This document shows positions 1 through 5,366 of a stretch of DNA of 9,620 nt, piece after piece. The notes beneath the pieces are model-generated. The model was given only the letters and a program-made list of their open reading frames with translations. It made no database searches and was not told the origin of the DNA. Source of the DNA: Eubacteriales bacterium (GTDB lineage: Bacteria > Bacillota > Clostridia > Christensenellales > CAG-138); NCBI GenBank assembly GCA_028703645.1, contig JAQVML010000024.1:1-9620 (forward strand). The letters run 5' to 3'. Numbering within the stretch: the first letter of the stretch is position 1; each line of letters starts with the position of its first letter. Made by a program: the position numbers and the translations under genes.

Positions 1-397
1 CGGGCCGAATGACGATGATTTTGGTCCGCGTTTTCCCGACCAATCCAATGTGTATGATCGCGATCTGCGGCAAAAGGTTCGCGCGGCGGCGCAAGAAATC
101 GGCGTTTCGCTGCAAGAGGGCGTCTACATGATGTTCTCCGGCCCTTCGTTTGAATCCCCGGCGGAGATCGTATTCGCGCGAACGGTTGGGGCCTCCGCAG
201 TCGGCATGTCGACGGTGCCGGAAGCGATTACAGCCGCGCATTGCGGCATGAAAACAATCGGCATTTCGCTGATCACCAACATGGCGGCGGGAATTCTAGA
301 ACAGAAGCTGACGCATGAAGAGGTGCAGGAAACCGCCGCGATCGCCTCGGAAAAGTTCACCAAACTGGTGGATAAAATCGTAAAATCCGTGTTTTGA
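1..397 (+). CDS. Purine nucleoside phosphorylase, 6-oxopurine type, C-terminal part (5' end outside window)
   Basis: This is the C-terminal ~131 residues of a trimeric-type purine nucleoside phosphorylase. The enzyme splits inosine or guanosine (and deoxy forms) with phosphate into free base and ribose-1-phosphate in cytoplasmic purine salvage. The reading frame is open from base 2, so the start lies upstream of the window. Family signatures visible in order are GPNDDDFGPRFPD near the left edge, then SGPSFESPAEI (purine-site Glu in the AE), then GMSTVPEAITAAHCGM, and ISLITNMAAGI. In this family the Asn of the SLITN segment contacts N7/O6 of 6-oxopurines and marks the PunA/PupG/human-PNP type rather than the hexameric DeoD type. 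The C-terminus (THEEVQETAA...FTKLVDKI) also matches the family. The gene ends in TGA and is followed 13 bases later by a strong terminator, so it closes its transcription unit. Family is near certain. The exact symbol (punA, pupG) is not, so none is given. Confidence 0.95.
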   Translation, partial: GPNDDDFGPRFPDQSNVYDRDLRQKVRAAAQEIGVSLQEGVYMMFSGPSFESPAEIVFARTVGASAVGMSTVPEAITAAHCGMKTIGISLITNMAAGILEQKLTHEEVQETAAIASEKFTKLVDKIVKSVF

Positions 398-409
398 ACA
401 TAGCAACAC

Positions 410-443
410 AAACGCTCGCGAGGCAGTCTCGCGGGCGTTTTTT
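410..443 (+). terminator. Intrinsic terminator after the nucleoside phosphorylase gene
   Basis: A 13-bp stem (arms 410-422 and 428-440, one G-U pair) encloses the 5-base loop GCAGT. The 3' arm runs directly into an uninterrupted T tract at 438-443. This is a textbook rho-independent terminator and separates the phosphorylase unit from the next gene. Confidence 0.93.
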
Positions 444-519
444 GCTGGATTAAAAACGTAGCGAATTGTGGTTCAATTGCGTCGTATTGACAACGGCTAG
501 TGAAATTAAACCGAATGGC

Positions 520-549
520 TTGCGCATGTTGTGGAAATGGGCTTATAAT
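520..549 (+). promoter_or_regulatory. Probable sigma-A promoter for the small P-loop ATPase gene
   Basis: A perfect TATAAT lies at 544-549, with a weak TTGCGC -35 at 520-525 and an 18-base spacer. It follows the terminator at 410-443 and sits 28 bases before the TTG start, giving a short leader of roughly 20 bases. A perfect TTGACA at 487-492 is too far away (51 bases) to pair with this -10. The -10 is convincing and the -35 is weak. Confidence 0.5.
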
Positions 550-561
550 GAAAAAAAGCAC

Positions 562-568
562 AAGGAGG
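562..568 (+). promoter_or_regulatory. Ribosome binding site that sets a TTG start
   Basis: A perfect AAGGAGG at 562-568 lies 9 bases before TTG at 578. The in-frame upstream candidates, GTG 500 and ATG 512, precede the TATAAT box and have no comparable site. This supports TTG 578 as the start. Confidence 0.8.
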
Positions 569-577
569 GCCACGGCT

Positions 578-988
578 TTGATTGGAGTCATCTTCGGCGA
601 AAAGGGCACAGGAAAGACCAAGCAGATTCTCGAAATGGCAAACAAGTCCGTCCTGACGGCAAAAGGGAACACGATTTTTATTGACGACGACACGAGTTAC
701 ATCTACGACCTCTCAAGGAAAGCTCGCTTCATCAACGCATCGGATTACGGCATTTCGACACCGAAAATGCTTTACGGATTCCTTTGCGGTCTTGCAGCGA
801 GTGATTTTGATTTAGAGACCATCTATATCGATGGACTGCTCAGCATCATCGGCCACGAACTGGACAATCTTGAGGGACTCTTCGACGACCTGAAGGAATT
901 CTCCGAGAAGAACAGCCTCAGCGTAATTATGAGCATAACCGGCAGCAAAGAAACCGTCCCCTCTTACATGAAGGAGTATTTACTGTAA
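578..988 (+). CDS. Small P-loop ATPase of unknown role (clostridial family, sometimes labelled PilT-like)
   Basis: The predicted product is a 136-residue soluble protein starting at TTG 578. It opens with a beta strand and a perfect Walker A motif, GEKGTGKT (residues 7-14), followed by a helix. A second strand ends in FIDDD (34-38), and a Walker B-like strand TIYIDGL (81-87) comes later. The C-terminal third looks like an alpha/beta segment (LFDDLKEFSEK..SVIMSIT), as in small P-loop NTPases. I recognise this as a family common in Clostridia, often annotated 'ATP-binding protein' or 'twitching motility protein PilT'. The PilT label is unsupported here because no secretion-ATPase Asp or His boxes are present. 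It has its own probable promoter and lies between a terminator and thrC with no shared function apparent. There are no membrane segments and no signal peptide. That it binds nucleotide is likely; substrate and role are unknown. Confidence 0.85.
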   Translation: MIGVIFGEKGTGKTKQILEMANKSVLTAKGNTIFIDDDTSYIYDLSRKARFINASDYGISTPKMLYGFLCGLAASDFDLETIYIDGLLSIIGHELDNLEGLFDDLKEFSEKNSLSVIMSITGSKETVPSYMKEYLL

Positions 989-995
989 AACCAAG

Positions 996-1029
996 CGGAA
1001 CCGTTACGAAATAGAACGGTGCAAATCCG
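996..1029 (+). other. Small stem-loop in the thrC leader
   Basis: An inner stem (ACCGTT 1000-1005 with AACGGT 1015-1020, 9-base loop) sits on an outer stem (CGGA 996-999 with TCCG 1026-1029), with a 5-base bulge (GCAAA) on the 3' side. No T run follows, so it is not an intrinsic terminator. The 157-base gap between the ATPase gene and thrC holds no other gene that I can support. I recognise no known riboswitch or T-box. It could be a minor leader structure or chance. Confidence 0.35.
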
Positions 1030-1145
1030 TGTATTTACATGTCTGTCCTTTCTCAAAAGGCGGCAACGCAGCTGCAATTGATATAAAAAGCATTGTACTC
1101 AGCAATCAAAAAGTAATTGAACTAGTAAAGGAACTCGAAACACCT

Positions 1146-2624
1146 ATGCGTTACCTGAGCACGCGAGGCGGCGAACCCGCATCCGCTGCGGAAGCGATTG
1201 TGCGTGGCATCAGCCCCTCCGGCGGACTGTATGTACCCGAATCGTATCCCACAATTGATTGGAACAACGACGTGCGCGGCGGCTATTTAGCAACCGCGCA
1301 CCGCGTCATGCAGGCATATTTGCCACAGACGGATTCCACCGAGCTGATGAACATGATATCCGCGGCTTACAAGAGCTTTGACCACGCGGATGTGACTCCG
1401 CTTGTCAAACTCCGTGAGGGCGAGCATGTTTTGGAGCTTTGGCACGGGCCGACCATGGCGTTTAAAGACGTAGCGCTTCAGATGCTGCCGCATTTGATGC
1501 GCTCCTCGCTGCGCCAAACGGGCGAAACGAAGCAGGTCTACATTCTCGTCGCCACATCCGGCGACACGGGCAAAGCCGCGCTGGAAGGCTTCCGCGATGT
1601 CGAAGGCACCCGCGTGTTGGTGTTTTACCCCTATGGCGGCGTGAGCGAAGCGCAGCGCCTACAGATGGTGACGCAGGAAGGCAATAATGTCGACGTCTGC
1701 GCCGTGCACGGCAATTTTGACGACGCGCAGACGGGCGTCAAGCAAATCTTCGCCTCGCGTGCGATCGCATCGGAGCTAAAAGAAAAAGGCTGGCGGCTTT
1801 CCAGCGCAAATTCGATCAATTTCGGCAGACTTTTGCCGCAGATCGTATATTATTTCACGAGCTATCAGTCTCTGATTGCAAGCGGCGAAATCAAGCCCGG
1901 AGAAAAGGTCAACTTCTGCGTTCCGACCGGCAACTTTGGCGACATTCTTGCGGGCGAATACGCGCGCAGAATGGGGCTGCCGGTCAATAAGCTCATCTGT
2001 GCGTCCAACCGCAACAATGTGTTGACGGACTTCTTCGAGAGCGGCGTTTACGACGACAACCGCCCGTTTTACCAGAGCATGAGCTGCTCAATCGACATCC
2101 TGATCTCCTCCAACCTCGAACGCCTGCTCTTTGAGCTGGCGAATCGCGACGACTCGCTGGTGCGCGAGTGGATGCAGGGATTGAAGGAGAAGGGCATGTA
2201 CGCCCTGCCGCAGAGCGCGCTGGACGAACTCAAGCAAACGTTCTCCGCCGGCTGGTGTACGGAGGAAGACACGCTCGAAACCATCAAGCATATCTTTGAC
2301 GAGACCGGCTATCTCATGGACCCGCACACGGCGGTTGCGCAGTGCGTCTATGAGCGCTATGTCAAAAAGACGGGAGATCGTACCCAAACGATACTACTCT
2401 CCACTGCGAATCCGTATAAATTCGCAAGCGACGTGCTCGGCGCGTTTGAAACAGCGGACAAAGACGACTTTGCCAATGCGGATCGCCTCAAGGCAATCAC
2501 GGGAGCGCCGATTCCGAAGGGAATGAGCGAACTGCTCGGCAAACCCGAACGTCATCTTGACGTTTGCGATCTTGCGGATATGCCAAAGCGCGTGCTTGCG
2601 CCGATTCTCGGATCAAACAAATAA
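1146..2624 (+). CDS. thrC: Threonine synthase
   Basis: This PLP-dependent enzyme converts O-phospho-L-homoserine to L-threonine plus phosphate, the last step of threonine biosynthesis, in the cytoplasm. The 492-residue product from ATG 1146 fits the long clostridial/E. coli-type ThrC. Landmarks are the N-terminal MRYLSTRGGE; the cofactor-lysine segment HGPTMAFKDVALQ with Lys107; ATSGDTGKAA (136-145); SANSINFGRLLPQ (220-232); the phosphate-binding turn PTGNFGDILAG (260-270); and the late DPHTAVA (392-398). The frame is open upstream to GTG 1029, but that codon has no ribosome binding site. The family N-terminus aligns with ATG 1146, which has AAAGGA at 1127-1132, a slightly long 13 bases upstream. 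No hom or thrB gene lies beside it in this window. A promoter was not resolved in the leader. Assignment is secure. Confidence 0.97.
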   Translation: MRYLSTRGGEPASAAEAIVRGISPSGGLYVPESYPTIDWNNDVRGGYLATAHRVMQAYLPQTDSTELMNMISAAYKSFDHADVTPLVKLREGEHVLELWHGPTMAFKDVALQMLPHLMRSSLRQTGETKQVYILVATSGDTGKAALEGFRDVEGTRVLVFYPYGGVSEAQRLQMVTQEGNNVDVCAVHGNFDDAQTGVKQIFASRAIASELKEKGWRLSSANSINFGRLLPQIVYYFTSYQSLIASGEIKPGEKVNFCVPTGNFGDILAGEYARRMGLPVNKLICASNRNNVLTDFFESGVYDDNRPFYQSMSCSIDILISSNLERLLFELANRDDSLVREWMQGLKEKGMYALPQSALDELKQTFSAGWCTEEDTLETIKHIFDETGYLMDPHTAVAQCVYERYVKKTGDRTQTILLSTANPYKFASDVLGAFETADKDDFANADRLKAITGAPIPKGMSELLGKPERHLDVCDLADMPKRVLAPILGSNK

Positions 2625-2734
2625 GATTTATTCGTCCGTTATTCGGGCAGTGATTCAGAAAGAAGAGATCATTTACGAACGAAAGACGCCCCGATTTTTC
2701 GACAATTTCGATTATCATCAGCTTTGCGCTCATT

Positions 2735-3898
2735 GTGATGCTTTCGGTATCGCTCTTGTTTGTGCTGGGCAACCGCAAGAAAACAGATGCGCTGGATTCC
2801 GCTGCGTTACAGGAACTGGCGGATACCATCGACTCACAGTACTATTTCTACAAAGACAAGGAACTGGACAACGACAAACTGCTCGACGCCGCGATGCGCG
2901 GCATGGTATCGAAGCTGGAAGATCCCTACGCGCAGTATTTCACGGAGGACGAGTACAAAAAACTGCTCTCTGATAACGCGGGAGATTATGTTGGCATTGG
3001 CATCAGTATTCAGGTTCCGGATGAAACAGGCGCAAAGGTCATCAGCGTTTATGGTGGCTCGCCGGCGGACAAGGCGGGCATTCAAAAAGGCGATGTCATC
3101 ACAAATGTAAACGGAAACGCCACCGCGGAAAAGAGTCTTGAAGAAGCGATCACCTTTTTTTCGAAAGACGCCACTGTGTCGGACGAGATCACCTATCTGC
3201 GAAATGGCGTGGAGACGACGGTCAGCGTACTGCGTGCGGAGATCCATATCGTGCGCGTTACGTCCTCCGTACTGGACGGGAACATCGGCTACGTGCATAT
3301 TTCAGAGTTTAACGGCAGCGTTGCAACCGATTTTACAAGCGCGGTAGACGCCCTCCAAGAGCAAGGAATCAACAAGCTGATCATCGACCTGCGGGACAAC
3401 CCCGGCGGCGGTCTGACCGAAGTGCTCAACGTTGCATACAGGCTGATTCCGAAAGGAAAACGAATCGTCAGCATCCGCTCGAAAAACGGCGACGAAGATG
3501 TCTACAATTCGATGGGAACCGAGCAATATTCGATGCCGATCGTTGTTCTCGTCAATGGCAACTCCGCCTCGGCGAGTGAACTGCTTACCGGCGCGCTCAA
3601 GGATTACGGAATTGCGACCATCGTTGGCACGCAGACGTTTGGAAAAGGCATCGTGCAGAGCTTTTTTCACCTGAGTAACGGAAAAGGCTGGGTGAAGATG
3701 ACGACGGACGCGTATTATACGCCGAACGGAGTCTGCATTCAGGGCGTTGGCATTACGCCGGATATCGTCGTAAATTTGCCGGACGAACTCAAAGATACCT
3801 CAATCGATTTGCTGGACCCCGCGAAGGACACACAGTTGCAGGCGGCAATCAACGCCTTTGCGCAGCAGGCAAAGGCGCAGCAAACGACAAACCAATAA
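2735..3898 (+). CDS. ctpA: Membrane-anchored C-terminal processing protease, peptidase S41 with PDZ domain
   Basis: This is a CtpA/CtpB/Prc-type serine protease expected to act outside the membrane on the C-termini of exported proteins. From GTG 2735 the product has 387 residues: the end of a hydrophobic anchor (1-12), an N-terminal helical region with DPYAQYFT (63-70), a PDZ domain (about 83-165, GGSPADKAGIQKGDVI), and the S41 core. The catalytic residues are seen as Ser279 in GNSASASE, Lys304 and Gln308 in FGKGIVQ. The 25- and 4-residue spacings equal those of E. coli Prc and Bacillus CtpB. The frame remains coding-like upstream of GTG 2735: basic residues then a full transmembrane segment (ISIIISFALIVMLSVSLLFV), open back to base 2654. 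No ATG, GTG or TTG lies there, so the true start is uncertain (see findings). It is probably in one unit with ahcY, 35 bases downstream. The symbol is by family, not proven orthology. Confidence 0.9.
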   Translation: MMLSVSLLFVLGNRKKTDALDSAALQELADTIDSQYYFYKDKELDNDKLLDAAMRGMVSKLEDPYAQYFTEDEYKKLLSDNAGDYVGIGISIQVPDETGAKVISVYGGSPADKAGIQKGDVITNVNGNATAEKSLEEAITFFSKDATVSDEITYLRNGVETTVSVLRAEIHIVRVTSSVLDGNIGYVHISEFNGSVATDFTSAVDALQEQGINKLIIDLRDNPGGGLTEVLNVAYRLIPKGKRIVSIRSKNGDEDVYNSMGTEQYSMPIVVLVNGNSASASELLTGALKDYGIATIVGTQTFGKGIVQSFFHLSNGKGWVKMTTDAYYTPNGVCIQGVGITPDIVVNLPDELKDTSIDLLDPAKDTQLQAAINAFAQQAKAQQTTNQ

Positions 3899-3933
3899 AA
3901 TCCAAGCAAAATCAATCAAGGAGAGAACACAAC

Positions 3934-5178
3934 ATGTACCGCATTGCCGATATCTCCCTCGCGCCGCAAGGTGAACAGAAGATCGACTGGGTTCGCCGCA
4001 ACATGCCGATTTTAAACGGCATTCGCGCTTCCTTTGAAAAAGACATGCCCTTTGCAGGGTTGAAGATTGCGCTTTCCATTCATTTGGAGGCGAAGACGGC
4101 CTACCTTTGCCGCGTGCTTGCGGCGGGCGGCGCGGAGATGTATGTCACCGGCAGCAACCCGCTTTCAACGCAGGACGATGTAGTCGCGGCGCTTGCTGCG
4201 GATGGAATCAACGTGTTTGCGCTTCATGGAGCCACCAAAGAAGAATACAGCGAGTGCATCGAGAGCGTGCTCATGGCGGAACCGGACATCATCATCGACG
4301 ACGGCGGCGATCTCGTTCACGCGGTTCATACAAAGTTTCCGCAGTTGATCCAGCGTATTCTGGGCGGTTGCGAGGAGACGACGACAGGCATTGTTCGTCT
4401 TGTTGCGATGGATAAGGCCAAGGAACTTCGTTTCCCGATGTTCGCGGTCAACAACGCGGACTGCAAGCACCTATTTGACAACCGATATGGCACGGGCCAA
4501 AGCGTGTTTGACAGCATTGACCACACGACAAATCTCGTGATCGCGGGCAAAACCGTCGTCGTTGCGGGCTACGGTTGGTGCGGCAAGGGTGTCGCGATGC
4601 GCGCAAAAGGGCTTGGAGCCGCCGTCGTCGTCACCGAAGTCGACCCCATCAAAGCCATCGAAGCGGTCATGGACGGCTTTGCCGTGATGCCGATGATCGA
4701 GGCCGCGAAGCTTGGCGACATCTTTGTCACCGTAACGGGGGATATCAAGGTTATTGACGAGCCGGAGTTTCTTGCTATGAAAGACGGCGCGATTTTGACC
4801 AACGCGGGACATTTCGACGTGGAAGTCAACGTCCATCGCCTCGCGGAAATCGCAGTCGACAGCAAAGAAATGCGTAAAAACATCGTTGGGTTTCAGCTTG
4901 CAAACGGTCGCTGGCTCAACGTCATCGGCGAAGGACGTCTGGTCAACCTTGCCGCAGGAGACGGGCATCCGGCGGAGATTATGGACATGAGTTTCGGCAT
5001 TCAGGCGCTCTGCGCGCGCTATGTTGCGGATCACCGCGGACAACTCGAACCAAAGCTTTACGCCGTGCCGAAGGAGATCGATCGCGAAGTCGCGATGCGT
5101 AAACTCAGCGCGATCGGCATCACCATCGATCAACTGAGTGACGAACAGGAAGCGTATCTGGCAAGCTGGAACGTTTGA
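3934..5178 (+). CDS. ahcY: Adenosylhomocysteinase (S-adenosyl-/S-inosyl-homocysteine hydrolase), HxExK subgroup
   Basis: This NAD-dependent enzyme hydrolyses S-adenosylhomocysteine to homocysteine and adenosine, removing the inhibitory product of methyltransferases. The product has 414 residues, the compact archaeal/Thermotoga-like length rather than the longer forms. Visible landmarks are His50 in SIHLEAKTA, NPLSTQDD (75-82), IDDGGDL with Asp123, EETTTGIVRL with Glu148, KHLFDNRYGTGQS with Lys178, Asp182 and Asn183, the Rossmann motif GYGWCGKG (212-219), and the C-terminal NVIGEGRLVNLAAGDGHP. The substrate-pocket motif reads HLEAK instead of HxTxE, which in my recollection marks enzymes that can prefer S-inosylhomocysteine. 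The usual Asp four residues before the catalytic Lys is Asn174. A strong AAGGAGAG (3918-3925) lies 8 bases before ATG. With only 35 bases after ctpA and no promoter seen between them, co-transcription is likely. Family is certain; preferred substrate is open. Confidence 0.96.
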   Translation: MYRIADISLAPQGEQKIDWVRRNMPILNGIRASFEKDMPFAGLKIALSIHLEAKTAYLCRVLAAGGAEMYVTGSNPLSTQDDVVAALAADGINVFALHGATKEEYSECIESVLMAEPDIIIDDGGDLVHAVHTKFPQLIQRILGGCEETTTGIVRLVAMDKAKELRFPMFAVNNADCKHLFDNRYGTGQSVFDSIDHTTNLVIAGKTVVVAGYGWCGKGVAMRAKGLGAAVVVTEVDPIKAIEAVMDGFAVMPMIEAAKLGDIFVTVTGDIKVIDEPEFLAMKDGAILTNAGHFDVEVNVHRLAEIAVDSKEMRKNIVGFQLANGRWLNVIGEGRLVNLAAGDGHPAEIMDMSFGIQALCARYVADHRGQLEPKLYAVPKEIDREVAMRKLSAIGITIDQLSDEQEAYLASWNV

Positions 5179-5208
5179 TCCGGGTCGATAGATCCGCTAA
5201 ATTCGTGG

Positions 5209-5237
5209 TTTACAAGGCGTTTTGAAGCTGATAAAAT
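5209..5237 (+). promoter_or_regulatory. Probable sigma-A promoter of the EF-G-like gene
   Basis: TTTACA (5209-5214) and TAAAAT (5232-5237) are separated by exactly 17 bases, each one mismatch from consensus. It begins 31 bases after the ahcY stop and would give a leader of about 120 bases. A perfect TTGACA at 5257-5262 has no -10 at usable spacing. Confidence 0.65.
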
Positions 5238-5244
5238 AATATGT

Positions 5245-5366
5245 GGCGCGACATTTTTGACAAACGCGCATCAACTCTTGGTTTCTTATGATCGGAACTG
5301 TATCCGCATCAGGCGGATTCGAAATACGCACTCTATGCGTTCAAATCATCTACAGGGGGAACCGAA
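5245..5366 (+). promoter_or_regulatory. Structured 5' leader of the EF-G-like mRNA
   Basis: Three successive short inverted repeats lie in the predicted leader: 5246-5250 with 5265-5269 (GCGCG/CGCGC, 14-base loop), 5302-5307 with 5313-5318 (ATCCGC/GCGGAT, loop ATCAG), and 5326-5330 with 5336-5340 (ACGCA/TGCGT, loop CTCTA). None is followed by a T run. The ribosome binding site AGGGGGA (5354-5360) comes 6 bases before the start. It matches no riboswitch class that I recognise. Confidence 0.35.

Noticed and set aside
487..492. A perfect TTGACA hexamer
   Set aside because: The only good TATAAT is 51 bases downstream, so the two cannot form one promoter.
124..693. A 189-codon minus-strand open frame across the phosphorylase end and the following gap
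   Set aside because: It overlaps the phosphorylase, a strong terminator and the P-loop ATPase gene; no family resemblance.
1014..1031. GAACGGTGCAAATCCGTG, reminiscent of one segment of the cobalamin riboswitch
   Set aside because: The other conserved blocks (the GCCACTG-type B12 box and the flanking stems) are missing and the leader is too short. The match is likely chance.
4471..5133. A 220-codon minus-strand open frame opposite ahcY
   Set aside because: Shadow of a certain gene, with composition typical of antisense reading and no recognisable domain.
5176..5200. Short inverted repeat CGGGTC/GATCCG just after ahcY
   Set aside because: Only 6 bp with a G-T pair and no T run, so not supported as a terminator.
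5257..5292. TTGACA with TATGAT as an alternative promoter for the EF-G-like gene
   Set aside because: The spacer is 24 bases, too long for sigma-A. The upstream pair at 5209-5237 has perfect spacing.
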